From positions 1 to 64,000 of the forward strand of contig NZ_JAUXXP010000046.1 in the NCBI RefSeq assembly GCF_030684895.1: a DNA stretch of 64,000 bases. The letters are read 5' to 3'. The stretch comes from Pseudomonas sp. Its GTDB lineage: Bacteria; Pseudomonadota; Gammaproteobacteria; Pseudomonadales; Pseudomonadaceae. Every line of letters begins with the position of its first letter. Position 1 is the first letter of the stretch. Both the position numbers and the translations under genes were made by a program. Below, piece after piece: positions 19,922 to 29,951 of the stretch. The notes beneath the pieces are model-generated. The model searched no databases and was not told where the DNA came from. It was given only the letters and a program-made list of their open reading frames with translations.

Positions 19922-20719
19922 ATGGGCTTTTCCGAGTTACTCCAGGCGGTGCGCGACAATCCACAGGCGGTAGTGATTCCCGCGCAGTGGGGGCAGGGCC
20001 GCGCCAGTTTTGGCGGTTTGGTCGCCGCACTGGTGTATGAAGCCATGCGCGCTCAGGTGCCGAGCGGGCGCCCGCCGCGCTCCCTGGCTATTACCTTTGT
20101 CGGCCCTGCCGCGCCTGATGTTCCGGTGAGTTTCGAAGTGGAAGTGCTGCGCGAGGGAAAAGCCGTTAGCCAGGTGCTGGGCCGGGCAATACAGAATGGC
20201 CAGGTGGTGACCCTGGTACAGGGCAGCTTCGGCGCTGGGCGCGAGTCGCGCATCGCCGTGCAGGCCGATCCCGCGCCGCAGGCCAAGGCGGTGGAGGAGT
20301 GCCAGGAAATGCCGTATATCCCCAACGTTACCCCCGAATTTACCCGTTACCTGGCCATGCGCTGGGCGTTTGGCGGCATGCCTTTTACCAACAATCCGTC
20401 ACGCGATATGGGTGGCTGGGTGCGCTTGCGTGATCAAGGCGTGGCCGAGCCAGCCAATGAGGCGCATCTGCTGGCGCTGGTCGATGCCTGGCCACCTGCG
20501 GTGTTGCCGCATCTGAGCGCGCCGGCGCCGGGCAGCTCACTGACCTGGACCATCGAATTCGTCCAGCCGATGAGCGAGCTGAGTACTCTGGACTGGTGCT
20601 TGTACCGCGCGCAGATCGAACATGCCCGTGATGGTTACGGCCATGTTGCGGCGGCGCTGTGGTCGCCAGCGGGTGAGCTGTTGGCGATCAGCCGGCAGAC
20701 AGTTGCTGTGTTCGGTTAA
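19922..20719 (+). CDS. Acyl-CoA thioesterase, TesB-like double hotdog
   Basis: 265 residues with two hotdog-fold halves: an N-terminal half with WGQGRASFGGLVAALVYEAM and a C-terminal half with GSSLTWTIEFVQPMSELS then DWCLYRAQIEHARDGYGHV. These enzymes hydrolyse acyl-CoA thioesters in the cytoplasm; the preferred acyl chain cannot be told. I start at MGFSELLQ (19922), preceded by GAGG, because the longer open frame upstream overlaps the CHAD gene in another frame and has no family similarity. Confidence 0.85.
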   Translation: MGFSELLQAVRDNPQAVVIPAQWGQGRASFGGLVAALVYEAMRAQVPSGRPPRSLAITFVGPAAPDVPVSFEVEVLREGKAVSQVLGRAIQNGQVVTLVQGSFGAGRESRIAVQADPAPQAKAVEECQEMPYIPNVTPEFTRYLAMRWAFGGMPFTNNPSRDMGGWVRLRDQGVAEPANEAHLLALVDAWPPAVLPHLSAPAPGSSLTWTIEFVQPMSELSTLDWCLYRAQIEHARDGYGHVAAALWSPAGELLAISRQTVAVFG

Positions 20720-20736
20720 GCGTCCTGCGCCAGCTC

Positions 20737-22203
20737 TTATAGCTTGAGCTGGCGAATCGCCGTGTTCAGCTCACCTGCGAGACTGGCTAAGTCGGCACTG
20801 GTGACGGCTGATTGACCAGTCTGGCCGACGGTCTGTTCGGTCACGTCGCGGATGCGGATCACCGCGCGGTTCATCTCTTCGGCCACCTGGCTCTGCTGCT
20901 CGGCCGCTACCGCTATCTGCGTATTGCTTTCCCGCATAAGCGCCACGGATTCGGTAATCGCCACCAGCGCCTGGCCGGCTTCACCGGCCTGTTTGACGCA
21001 TTCATCGGCTTTGATCGAGCTGTCCTGCATAAAGTCCACGGCATCGCGGGTGCCGCTTTGTAGGGTGTTGATCATCTGGGTGATGACGTCGGTGGAGTCT
21101 TGCACGCGTTTAGCCAAGTTGCGCACTTCATCGGCGACCACGGCAAAGCCACGGCCCATTTCGCCGGCGCGAGCAGCTTCGATGGCGGCGTTTAGCGCGA
21201 GCAAATTGGTCTGTTCGGCAATGCCGTGAATCTCACTGACCACACCGCCGATCTTCTGGCTGTCGACCGCCAGCTGTTCGATCATCTGCGCGGTCTGCTG
21301 CACACCGCTGGACAGCCCGGAGATCGACAGGCTCACGCGGTTGACCGCCTGCTGGCCGCTGCGCGCCAGGTGCTCAGCGTTCTTTGATTGGTCACGGGTA
21401 TCAGCCGTGTGCTCGGCGATATGGTGCACGGTGGCGGACATTTCGTTGATGGCGGTGGCCGCCTGTTCGGTTTCGCTCTGCTGTTCGAGCATGCCCTGGC
21501 GCACATCACGCATATTGCCGGCCAGGCGTTCGGCGCCTTCATCCAACTGCGCCGCCGACTGGGCGACGATACCAACCACCCGTTGGTAGCCAGCCTGCAT
21601 GGCATTGAAAGCGCTGGCCATCTGGCCCACTTCATCTTTGCAGTCCAGCGGCACACGGGCGCTGAGGTCGCCGCTTTTTTCCACCTGCAGCATCACATCC
21701 TTGAGGGTGTTGAGGTGGCTGAGCAGAAAGCGAATCAGCAACTGTGAGGCCGCCAGCAAGAGCAGCATCAACAGCGCGACGACCAGGGCATAGCTGGGTG
21801 CACGGTCGAAAAAAACCTCGGTTAGACTCGGTGCCGAAGCGGTGATGGCCAGGCGTTGGCCGTCTTCGCGGACGATGACTTCGGCGCCGATCAGCCCATC
21901 GCTGCCGTTTAAATCGACCCAACCACGTGCGTTAGCCAGAGCGCTGCCCTGATTGTCCGGCAAGCGTGGCGTCTGCCCGCTGGCAACGCTCAGCAGATTA
22001 CCAACCTTCGGCAAGGCCTGCTCCTGCGGCCATTGGCTTAATAAGCGTGCCTGCTGCTGCACAGCCTGCTTGGCGGCATCGTGATGCACCTGTTGTTCCA
22101 GGTGCAGCGCATAGAGCACCAGCAGCAGCGTGGTAAAGAAGGCCACGGCATTTACGGCCCAGAATTTGTACTTCAGGGAAAGGTCGCTGATCCAATGGCC
22201 CAT
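20737..22203 (-). CDS. Methyl-accepting chemotaxis protein
   Basis: 488 residues: a first membrane helix near 15-35, a short periplasmic sensor region of about 110 residues, a second helix near 145-170, a HAMP domain ([21 protein letters not shown]), and a signalling domain whose tip contains [19 protein letters not shown] and [15 protein letters not shown]. It relays ligand binding to CheA/CheW. The ligand is unknown; the sensor region is too small for a dCache domain. I start at [10 protein letters not shown] (22203). A perfect ANR/FNR-type box lies 71 bp upstream, suggesting induction at low oxygen. Confidence 0.9.
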   Translation of the reverse strand: MGHWISDLSLKYKFWAVNAVAFFTTLLLVLYALHLEQQVHHDAAKQAVQQQARLLSQWPQEQALPKVGNLLSVASGQTPRLPDNQGSALANARGWVDLNGSDGLIGAEVIVREDGQRLAITASAPSLTEVFFDRAPSYALVVALLMLLLLAASQLLIRFLLSHLNTLKDVMLQVEKSGDLSARVPLDCKDEVGQMASAFNAMQAGYQRVVGIVAQSAAQLDEGAERLAGNMRDVRQGMLEQQSETEQAATAINEMSATVHHIAEHTADTRDQSKNAEHLARSGQQAVNRVSLSISGLSSGVQQTAQMIEQLAVDSQKIGGVVSEIHGIAEQTNLLALNAAIEAARAGEMGRGFAVVADEVRNLAKRVQDSTDVITQMINTLQSGTRDAVDFMQDSSIKADECVKQAGEAGQALVAITESVALMRESNTQIAVAAEQQSQVAEEMNRAVIRIRDVTEQTVGQTGQSAVTSADLASLAGELNTAIRQLKL

Positions 22204-22273
22204 GCAGGTGTCTCGTGTGAGGTGAAGGCTTGGCAAAGTGCCAGTAGTGTCGCTCAGCCTCACAGTGGATCTA

Positions 22274-22287
22274 TTGATCCTTATCAA
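22274..22287. promoter_or_regulatory. Perfect ANR/FNR-type box
   Basis: TTGATCCTTATCAA is an exact match to the FNR/ANR/Dnr consensus TTGAT-N4-ATCAA. It lies in the 106-bp gap between tatD and the chemoreceptor gene, 71 bp upstream of the chemoreceptor start, a position that could place it near -40 of a promoter. Function is inferred from motif and place. Confidence 0.7.
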
Positions 22288-22309
22288 CCGCACTGCGCGA
22301 TTGGACTAA

Positions 22310-23128
22310 TTAGCTGGCCGCGCCACTGAATGCAGGCAGGTTGAAGAAGGCCTGAGCCGCAGCGCTGGTATGGGCTGCCAGTACCTGCTCGGTTTCACTG
22401 CGGTGTAGCGCCACTTCACGCAGCACCTCAACGAGAAAGGCCGGCTCGTTACGGCCGTTCTTCGGTTTCGGCCGCAGGCTGCGCGGCAGCAGAAAGGGCG
22501 CGTCGCTTTCCAGCATCAGACGGCCACGGGGGATTTCCTTGACCAGCGGGTGCAGATGGCTGCCACGGCGCTCGTCGCAGATCCAGCCGGTGATGCCGAT
22601 ATGCAGGTCCATATCCAGGTAATTGAACAGCGCGCGCTTTTCCCCGGTAAAACAGTGCACCACGGCCGCCGGCAGCTGGTCGCGGAAGTGCCGCAGGATC
22701 GCCAGCAGGCGTTCGTCAGCATCGCGTTCATGCAGAAACACCGGCAATTGCAGTTCCACCGCCAGGGCCAACTGCTGCTCCAGCACCTGCTCCTGTTGCG
22801 GCCGGGGTGAGAAGTCACGGTTGAAGTCCAGTCCACATTCGCCCACCGCGCGCACTCTGGGATCGGCCAGCAGCGCCTTGAGTTGCGCATGGCTGTCGCT
22901 GTTCCAGCTGCTGGCGTCGTGGGGGTGAATGCCGGCCGTGCTGAACAAATGCTCGGCGCTGTCATCCAACTGCCGGCACAGCTCCAGGGCGTGCTGACTT
23001 TCCGCCAGGCTGGTGCCGGTCAGCAGCATTTGCTGGATGCCCGCCGCATAAGCGCGAGCAAGGAGTGCTTCGCGTTGTTCGGCAAAGCTTGGGTGAGTCA
23101 GATTGACGCCGATGTCGATGAGTTGCAT
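22310..23128 (-). CDS. tatD: TatD family metal-dependent DNase
   Basis: 272 residues matching true TatD rather than its paralogue YcfH: it begins [15 protein letters not shown], has [50 protein letters not shown] and [20 protein letters not shown]. The conserved His, Glu and Asp residues of the metal site of this TIM-barrel family are present. E. coli TatD is a Mg2+-dependent 3'-5' exonuclease involved in DNA repair. It stands upstream of the chemoreceptor on the same strand, but the ANR box between them suggests separate control. Confidence 0.92.
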   Translation of the reverse strand: MQLIDIGVNLTHPSFAEQREALLARAYAAGIQQMLLTGTSLAESQHALELCRQLDDSAEHLFSTAGIHPHDASSWNSDSHAQLKALLADPRVRAVGECGLDFNRDFSPRPQQEQVLEQQLALAVELQLPVFLHERDADERLLAILRHFRDQLPAAVVHCFTGEKRALFNYLDMDLHIGITGWICDERRGSHLHPLVKEIPRGRLMLESDAPFLLPRSLRPKPKNGRNEPAFLVEVLREVALHRSETEQVLAAHTSAAAQAFFNLPAFSGAAS

Positions 23129-23363
23129 GGTGCTACCTGCTGAATTGATTGGGCAGCATAACAGAGCTTTTTTAATAGATTAAAAGCCAATAAATACAGC
23201 TAGTTAAAGCCTATACATGATGTTGTATGTGATTGCTGGCTGGTGTCCGTGGCCGGGCTGTGCCAACCTCCGCGCCCCGCGCGAGGGGTCAGTTGCCTTG
23301 TACGCAGCCTATTCAGACGCGCCGCTGCACTGATCTATCGGTCGATTCTGCCCTGGAGCCTTG

Positions 23364-24749
23364 ATGTTGCGAGTGCTGCTCACCTGCTGCCTATTGCTGC
23401 TGTCCTGCACAGCGGTGGCGCGCGTGGCTGGCCCGTTGGAAGTCGAGCAACCCAAGGCCGCCCGTGACCTGGCGAGCATTCGTAGTAGCGGTGAGTTGCG
23501 CGTGCTGGTCAACCAGAGCCGCAACAGTTCCGGTGAGGTCAAAGGCCAGAGCATTGGCGTCGAATACCAGCGCATGCGCGCCTTCGAGCAGTACCTCAAC
23601 CGCAACGCGCGCGATGGCCGCACGCTCAAGCTGAAGGTCATTCCGCGCGCCAAGGATCAACTGCTGGCCGCCTTGCAGCGTGGCGAGGGTGATCTGGTCG
23701 CCCCCGGTGAACTGCTGAATATGCCGCGCGGCAGCAAACTCAGCGCCAGCGCGGCCATCCGCAGCAATGTGCCGCTGATCATCGTCGCCAAGCAGGGTAA
23801 CCGCAGGTATCAGAACCTCGAACAGCTCTCCGGACGTAGCTTGGCCCTGTCTGCGGGCAGCGTGGCGGGGGAAGCTGTGCGGGCGGTCAACCAGCGGCTG
23901 ATCGACAGCAAACGTTCGCCGATTATCGTCGAGTGGGTCGACCCGAGCCTGGCGGTCGAGGATGTGCTGGAAATGGTTCAGGCCGGCATCTTCAGCGTCA
24001 CTGCGGTCGAGCAACCGATTGCTGAGCGCTGGGCCAAGGTGATGCCCAAGCTGCGCCTGGATCGTCACCTGCAATTGAGCAGCGGCGGTGCTATGCGCTG
24101 GTATGTACGCCGCGACACGCCAATGCTCGGCGCGAGTATCGACCGCTTTCTCAAGGGTTACCGTGACCCGGCGGATCAGGATGTAGCGTTCCAGCGCGTC
24201 TACCGGCGTTTGTATAAGGTGCATTACCCGCTGGGCCGCACTGAGCGTCAGCGCCTGGAGAAAGTGCGTCCGGTGTTGCAACGCTATGCCGAGCAACATG
24301 ACTTCGACTGGCTGGCGCTGGCTGCCTTGGCCTTCAAGGAGTCGACCCTTAACCCGGCGGCGCGAGGGGCCGGTGGCGCTACCGGGCTGATGCAGATCAC
24401 CCCGGCGGCGGCGCGCAGCGTTGGCGTGAGCAATATCGGCGTGCTGGATAACAATGTGCAGGCCAGCGCCAAGTACCTGGCGATGATTCGCCGCAACTAC
24501 TTCAACAGCCCGCAGCTTAATGAGCGTGAGCGCATGGCCTTTATCCTGGCCGGCTACAACATGGGCCCGCAACGCGTGCAAAGCCTGCGGGCAGAAGCAC
24601 GCAGGCGCGGTCTGAACCCCAATCAATGGTTCTTCCAGGTGGAGCGGGTGGCGATGGAGCAGATGGGCATGGGCGTGGTCAGCTATGTGAATAGCGTGAA
24701 TAAGTACTACCTTGCTTATGACCGTGAGCGCTATCTGCTGGAGCCTTAG
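23364..24749 (+). CDS. Membrane-bound lytic transglycosylase, MltF-like
   Basis: 461 residues. An N-terminal signal (LRVLLTCCLLLLSC) ends in a possible lipobox LLSC. Then follows a periplasmic solute-binding-like domain (about 45-260, starting LASIRSSGELRVLVN) and a C-terminal SLT lysozyme-like domain with the catalytic glutamate in LAFKESTLNPAARG, then GATGLMQITPAAA and AGYNMGPQRV. It cleaves peptidoglycan. The layout equals MltF, but the sequence is divergent enough that I do not assign the symbol. The ATG at 23364 is preferred over the TTG three bases earlier. Whether it is lipidated or cleaved by signal peptidase I is open. Confidence 0.87.
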   Translation: MLRVLLTCCLLLLSCTAVARVAGPLEVEQPKAARDLASIRSSGELRVLVNQSRNSSGEVKGQSIGVEYQRMRAFEQYLNRNARDGRTLKLKVIPRAKDQLLAALQRGEGDLVAPGELLNMPRGSKLSASAAIRSNVPLIIVAKQGNRRYQNLEQLSGRSLALSAGSVAGEAVRAVNQRLIDSKRSPIIVEWVDPSLAVEDVLEMVQAGIFSVTAVEQPIAERWAKVMPKLRLDRHLQLSSGGAMRWYVRRDTPMLGASIDRFLKGYRDPADQDVAFQRVYRRLYKVHYPLGRTERQRLEKVRPVLQRYAEQHDFDWLALAALAFKESTLNPAARGAGGATGLMQITPAAARSVGVSNIGVLDNNVQASAKYLAMIRRNYFNSPQLNERERMAFILAGYNMGPQRVQSLRAEARRRGLNPNQWFFQVERVAMEQMGMGVVSYVNSVNKYYLAYDRERYLLEP

Positions 24750-24875
24750 CAAGTCAGTTGGATAGAATGATTAATTTAATTATTCGATTGAAATTAGCGG
24801 ATTTATCGGCTTTAAGTATTGGCTAATTGGTTTAATCTTCACTCCATCAACTCCCCACTACAAGGACTGCTGCAC

Positions 24876-25310
24876 ATGAACGCTTTGATCAAATCTGTTG
24901 TTGCTACCCAGGCGGGCTACGGCCTTACCGTGCTGCGCATCATCGCCGGCATCACCTTCGCCGCCCACGGCGCGCAGAAGCTGTTTGGCTGGTTTGGCGG
25001 TTACGGCCTGGAAGGGGTCGGCCAGTGGATGGAAAGCATCGGCCTGGCGCCGGGCTATCTGTTGGCACTGATGGCCGGTAGCGCCGAGTTCTTTGGTGGC
25101 ATTGCCTTGATCATCGGTCTGCTGGCGCGTCCAGCAGCAGCGGTGCTGGCGCTGACCATGGTGGTGGCGATCGCCACGGTGCACCTGGCCAATGGCTTCT
25201 TTATGAGCAACAACGGTTATGAGTTTGCCTTGGCCTTGCTGGCGATCAGCGTAGCGATCCTGATTGAAGGGGCTGGCAAGCTGTCGTTGGACAAGCGCAT
25301 CGCCGGTTAA
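24876..25310 (+). CDS. DoxX family membrane protein
   Basis: 144 residues with four hydrophobic helices and the DoxX pattern LRIIAGITFAAHGAQKLFGWFGGYGLEG near the N terminus. DoxX proteins are small inner-membrane proteins with varied or unknown roles. I start at MNALIKSV with AAGGA upstream. The upstream 120 bp are AT-rich and may hold its promoter. A strong hairpin terminator follows. Confidence 0.85.
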   Translation: MNALIKSVVATQAGYGLTVLRIIAGITFAAHGAQKLFGWFGGYGLEGVGQWMESIGLAPGYLLALMAGSAEFFGGIALIIGLLARPAAAVLALTMVVAIATVHLANGFFMSNNGYEFALALLAISVAILIEGAGKLSLDKRIAG

Positions 25311-25335
25311 GCGTTAAACGACTCGGCAGCAGCCC

Positions 25336-25368
25336 GCAAAAAGCCCACTTCGGTGGGCTTTTTGCGTT
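25336..25368. terminator. Bidirectional rho-independent terminator
   Basis: GCAAAAAGCCCAC, loop TTCG, GTGGGCTTTTTGC form a perfect 13-bp stem with A and T tracts on both sides. It lies between the convergent DoxX and lipase foldase genes and can stop transcription from both. Confidence 0.9.
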
Positions 25369-26397
25369 TCAGGATTCTGGTTTTTCCTTTGTCGCCAGCT
25401 GCTCGGCGGCTTCCAGGCGCAGTTGTTCGCGCTCATCAAAGTTCTCCGCCGCAAGCTGGGCAATGGCGGCACGTTTGTCGCTGGCGCTCATGCCGGGGTT
25501 GTTTTCGATGGCGGCTTTTTCAGTGCTGTACTGGGCGATGCGTTTCTTCCAGGTTTGCCGTTGCTGGTCGAGCACTTCGAGGCGCTGGGTGGCTTCGGCG
25601 CCAACCAGTTGCTGGCGCAGCTGGCGGATCTGTTCCGGTTTGGCGCCGGCGGCTTGCAGTTGCGCGGTTTGCTGGCGTAGCTCGTTCTGCAGTTGCGGCA
25701 GCACGGTGTCCTGCATCTCGGCAGGCAGGCTGTTGCGCAGTTGGTCAACGGCGGCGGCTTTGCCGGCATCGTCCAGCTGGCTGTTATGCAGAATCGCCAG
25801 GCGCTGCAGGGTGAACTGGTTGTAAGCCTCTTCGCGGGCAAAGAACGCCTGCTGCGTTTGGCTATCGAAGATTCGCGCGCGCAGCGCCTGCACGGCGGCC
25901 TCCCGTTGACGCAAGGCATCCAGGTTGGCCATCTGCGGCAGCTCGCGTTCGAGCAGCACCAGCTCGCGTTTGTAGTCGAGGTACTGGTTGAGCAGCGCCA
26001 GGGCCTGCTCGCGTGCCTGGGCTGGCAATTGCGCGGCGATATAGGCGCGCAGCCGTTCAACGCTGGCGCGCAGCGGTTCTTCACCCATGGCGGCAAGAAA
26101 ATAATCGAAGATCCGCCGGATGTCTTCGCTGATCAGCAGGTTGCCATTGGCATCCAGGCGAAATACGCCATCCACCGTGGTGCCGCCGAATGAGGCGGGC
26201 AAGGTTTTTAATGGATCGGCTGTAGTCTGCCTGCTGTGCTGGGCTTGTGTGGTCGGTGGCGCGTCAGTGCGTTGGAGGGGGCGTGGCGTATCACCGCTGA
26301 GCTGCGCGGGAATATCCACGGGTTGCAGGTACAGTGCGAGAGCCAGGCAGACGGCGAACAACAGTGGGGACAGCAGCAGAAGTTTTTTCACAGGCAC
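25369..26397 (-). CDS. lifO: Lipase-specific foldase (lipase chaperone)
   Basis: 342 residues: an N-terminal membrane anchor ([19 protein letters not shown]), a proline-rich linker, and a long helical periplasmic domain. The family signature RxxFDYFLxAxGE is seen as [16 protein letters not shown] near residue 98. This steric chaperone folds the partner lipase in the periplasm before type II secretion. It follows the lipase gene by 74 bp, the standard lipase-foldase order, and ends at a shared terminator. Confidence 0.94.
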   Translation of the reverse strand: MPVKKLLLLSPLLFAVCLALALYLQPVDIPAQLSGDTPRPLQRTDAPPTTQAQHSRQTTADPLKTLPASFGGTTVDGVFRLDANGNLLISEDIRRIFDYFLAAMGEEPLRASVERLRAYIAAQLPAQAREQALALLNQYLDYKRELVLLERELPQMANLDALRQREAAVQALRARIFDSQTQQAFFAREEAYNQFTLQRLAILHNSQLDDAGKAAAVDQLRNSLPAEMQDTVLPQLQNELRQQTAQLQAAGAKPEQIRQLRQQLVGAEATQRLEVLDQQRQTWKKRIAQYSTEKAAIENNPGMSASDKRAAIAQLAAENFDEREQLRLEAAEQLATKEKPES

Positions 26398-26471
26398 TCT
26401 TCAGGTGGACAGACGGTCAGGCGAGGCGGGCAGAAACGCCAGGGGCTGCAGGGCAGCCCCTGGCTAAGCTG

Positions 26472-27446
<975 letters not shown>

Positions 27447-27508
27447 TCAAGGCAGTCCATGCAGCCAAAACGCCCATCCCGTGGCGTGTACATCAGCCCA
27501 GGGGTATT

Positions 27509-27524
27509 GGCAGAAACCATGCCA
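27509..27524 (-). promoter_or_regulatory. Sigma-54 (RpoN) type promoter for the lipase gene
   Basis: On the minus strand the sequence is TGGCATGGTTTCTGCC, against the consensus TGGCAC-N5-TTGCW. The invariant GG and GC are present with exactly ten bases between them. The predicted start lies near 27497, about 80 bases before the lipase ATG. Upstream at 27573-27584 is a palindrome GTTG-N4-CAAC that could serve an enhancer-binding activator. Confidence 0.65.
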
Positions 27525-27631
27525 GTAGCGGCAAATAGCCGTGTAGCCCTCTGCCACGGGCGCTACATCGACGTTGTGTGCAACCCGGTGCAGGCGCAGT
27601 GCTGCGGGTTTGTTACGGGGTGAAACGGCGC

Positions 27632-27649
27632 GGGCCTGGATTCAGGCCC
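27632..27649. other. Perfect hairpin in lipase upstream region
   Basis: GGGCCTG-GATT-CAGGCCC is a perfect 7-bp stem. A second hairpin, CCAACC-AAA-GGTTGG, lies at 27719-27733. Neither has a following T tract, so they are not clear terminators. Nothing else coding is seen in 27417-27760. Confidence 0.4.
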
Positions 27650-27763
27650 CAGATGACAGAGCTGAGGTCTGCGCGCAGGCGGCAAAAGGCCCGGTTGGCA
27701 GGCTGATGAGTGCGGCCACCAACCAAAGGTTGGGGTGGTTGGGTAGGGGCGTGGTTGCCCACC

Positions 27764-27793
27764 TTGACAGTGCTGCGCGGGCTTCTCTAGGAT
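27764..27793 (+). promoter_or_regulatory. Sigma-70 type promoter upstream of structured leader
   Basis: TTGACA at 27764-27769 is a perfect -35 hexamer; TAGGAT at 27788-27793 is a fair -10 at 18 bp spacing. The predicted start near 27800 leaves about 160 bases of leader before the 102-aa gene. Confidence 0.5.
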
Positions 27794-27799
27794 GCCGAC

Positions 27800-27960
27800 C
27801 CATGCGCCGATTTAAACAGCTACTTGCGGGGCGCCGGGTTACCTGCTGATTGCAGCGCCCTGAGAAGCACTCTTCGGAGGCTTTGAAATTCCGCTAAAGC
27901 GCTGGTTCGGTGTCGCCTCTCACCGCTGCCCAGCGGACTCAATGAGGCGGAGACATATCG
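27800..27960 (+). ncRNA. Structured leader RNA candidate (cis-regulatory)
   Basis: Three successive stem-loops can be drawn: GGGCGC (27829-27834) with GCGCCC (27855-27860), enclosing CTGC/GCAG; GAGGC (27877-27881) with GCCTC (27915-27919); and CCGCTG (27923-27928) with CAGCGG (27931-27936). The last lies 24 bases before the ATG, close to the ribosome binding site. A 15-codon open frame starts at 27802 but its meaning is unclear. I do not recognise a known riboswitch class. Confidence 0.4.
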
Positions 27961-28269
27961 ATGCACTGTCCCCAACCGCTTATTCGCCTGGCCCCGATCA
28001 CCTCTGGGCTGACCCTGCACAATCCGAAAATCCTCCTGGGCGGCAGTCACCAGCCGACCCTGCTGCGCTACCTCGACGGCTGGCCCAAGCGTTGGCCGGG
28101 CCCGCGTACCTTTCTGATCAACTTTGTTCACGATGGCGAATCCCTGGCGCGCTTTGCCAGCAACCACTTCGATATGGCAGTGATCCAGGCGCCAACGGCC
28201 GCGCAGCTGGATGAAACCGTGCGCCAGTTGACGCGCGTGGCCAAGCAAGGGCTGATCACCCGGCGTTAA
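27961..28269 (+). CDS. Conserved hypothetical protein, 102 residues
   Basis: A soluble 102-residue protein starting MHCPQPLIRLAPI, with RYLDGWPKRWPGPRTFLINF in the middle and an ending rich in Arg/Lys. There is no signal peptide, membrane helix or motif that I recognise. The start is supported by GAGGCGGAGA upstream and by codon use like the neighbours. It lies 75 bp before the polyphosphate:AMP phosphotransferase gene on the same strand and behind a long structured leader. Confidence 0.65.
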   Translation: MHCPQPLIRLAPITSGLTLHNPKILLGGSHQPTLLRYLDGWPKRWPGPRTFLINFVHDGESLARFASNHFDMAVIQAPTAAQLDETVRQLTRVAKQGLITRR

Positions 28270-28343
28270 GCGAATAGCGCAATAGCGTGGTCAAGGTCAC
28301 GGCCTATCCGCTAGGCTCACACGATATTGTCAGGGAGTGGGCC

Positions 28344-29831
28344 ATGTTCGAATCCGCCGAGATCGGCCGCAGCATCGATAAAGAAACCTTTGAGGCCGAG
28401 GCTCCAGCGTTGCGCGAGGCGCTGTTGGAGGCGCAGTACGAATTGCAGCAGCAAGGGCGTTTTGCCGTGCTTATCCTCATCGATGGCATCGAAGGGGCAG
28501 GCAAGGGCGAGACGGTCAAACTGCTCAACGAGTGGATGGATGCGCGGCTGATTCAGGTCAACACCTTCGACCAGCAGACCGATGAAGAACTGGCGCGCCC
28601 GCCGGCCTGGCGCTATTGGCGGCAACTGCCGCCCAAGGGGCGCATCGGCATCTTCTTCGGTAACTGGTACAGCCAGATGTTGCAGGGCCGGGTACATGGG
28701 CGGATCAAGAATGCCGTGCTCGATCAGGCCATCGACACCACCTTGGGGCTGGAACGCATGCTCTGCGATGAAGGCACGCTGATCTTCAAATTCTGGTTTC
28801 ACCTATCCAAGCCGCATATGAAGGCGCGGCTTAAGGCGCTGAAGGATGACCCGCTGCACAGCTGGCGGATCAGCCCGCTGGACTGGCAGCAATCAAAAAC
28901 CTACGACAAGTTCGTGCGCGTCGGTGAGCGTATCTTGCGGCGCACCAGTCGCGATTACGCGCCCTGGTATGTGGTTGAGGGGGTAGATGAGTATTACCGC
29001 AGCCTGACTGTCGGGCGCATCCTGCTTGATGGCCTTCAAGCGGCATTGAAGGCCACGACTCGGCCCCTCTCTCACCCGCATGCTGCGCCGCTGACCTCCA
29101 GCCTGGATGAACGTGGTCTGCTCGATAGCCTGGACATGAGCCAGGCCTTGGGCAAGGACACGTACTCTGAGCAACTGATCAGTGAGCAGGCGCGACTCTC
29201 TAGCTTGATGCGCGACAAGCGCATGCGTCGCCATTCGCTGATCGCGGTGTTTGAAGGCAACGATGCGGCAGGCAAGGGCGGGGCGATTCGCCGGGTGATT
29301 GGTGCGCTCGATCCACGTCAGTACCGCATCGTCCCGGTTGCTGCGCCGACTGAGGAAGAGCGCGCGCAGCCTTACCTGTGGCGCTTCTGGCGGCATATTC
29401 CGCCACGCGGCAAGTTCACCGTGTTTGATCGTTCCTGGTATGGCCGGGTGCTGGTGGAACGGGTCGAGGGCTTTTGCAGCACCGGCGACTGGCTGCGCGC
29501 CTATGGCGAGATCAATGACTTCGAAGAGCAGCTTAGCGAAGCCGGTGTGGTGCTGGTGAAGTTCTGGCTGTCGATCGATCAGCAGACCCAGTTGGAGCGC
29601 TTCCAGGCCCGTGAACAGATCCCCTTTAAACGCTTCAAGATTACCGAAGAAGACTGGCGCAACCGCGACAAGTGGCCGTTGTACCGCGATGCGGTGGGCG
29701 ATATGGTCGACCGGACCAGCACGGAAATCGCACCTTGGACGCTGGTTGAGGCCAATGACAAACGCTTTGCTCGCATCAAGGTGTTGCGCACTATCAATGA
29801 GGCGCTTGAGGCTGCATTCGATAAGCACTGA
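28344..29831 (+). CDS. pap: Polyphosphate:AMP phosphotransferase
   Basis: 495 residues made of two tandem PPK2 domains. Walker A motifs are visible in both halves: DGIEGAGKGE near residue 50 and GNDAAGKGG near 310. The second half also has the lid-region WRFWRHIPPRGKFTVFDRSW. The two-domain PPK2 form (class II) transfers phosphate from polyphosphate to AMP to make ADP. The start MFESAEIG has AGGGAG upstream; the longer open frame would add 19 residues. It is the gene with the clearest polyphosphate link in the window, together with the CHAD protein. Confidence 0.9.
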   Translation: MFESAEIGRSIDKETFEAEAPALREALLEAQYELQQQGRFAVLILIDGIEGAGKGETVKLLNEWMDARLIQVNTFDQQTDEELARPPAWRYWRQLPPKGRIGIFFGNWYSQMLQGRVHGRIKNAVLDQAIDTTLGLERMLCDEGTLIFKFWFHLSKPHMKARLKALKDDPLHSWRISPLDWQQSKTYDKFVRVGERILRRTSRDYAPWYVVEGVDEYYRSLTVGRILLDGLQAALKATTRPLSHPHAAPLTSSLDERGLLDSLDMSQALGKDTYSEQLISEQARLSSLMRDKRMRRHSLIAVFEGNDAAGKGGAIRRVIGALDPRQYRIVPVAAPTEEERAQPYLWRFWRHIPPRGKFTVFDRSWYGRVLVERVEGFCSTGDWLRAYGEINDFEEQLSEAGVVLVKFWLSIDQQTQLERFQAREQIPFKRFKITEEDWRNRDKWPLYRDAVGDMVDRTSTEIAPWTLVEANDKRFARIKVLRTINEALEAAFDKH

Positions 29832-29951
29832 GTGGCCAGTTCCATGAGCTACAGGATGGTCGCGCATACGACTGATGAATGATCATCGCCGAGTGAGATT
29901 GTCCGGTTTTATTCTCATTGCCAATTCAACCCAAGAACAATGAGGTGCGGC

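Noticed and set aside
22216-22240. TGGCAC element upstream of the chemoreceptor at 22203 as a sigma-54 promoter
   Set aside because: The GG to GC distance is 11 bases instead of 10, so the geometry is wrong; the ANR box is the better signal.
23391-24752. 453-codon open frame antisense to the lytic transglycosylase
   Set aside because: No start signal or domain; the plus-strand frame is clearly the gene.
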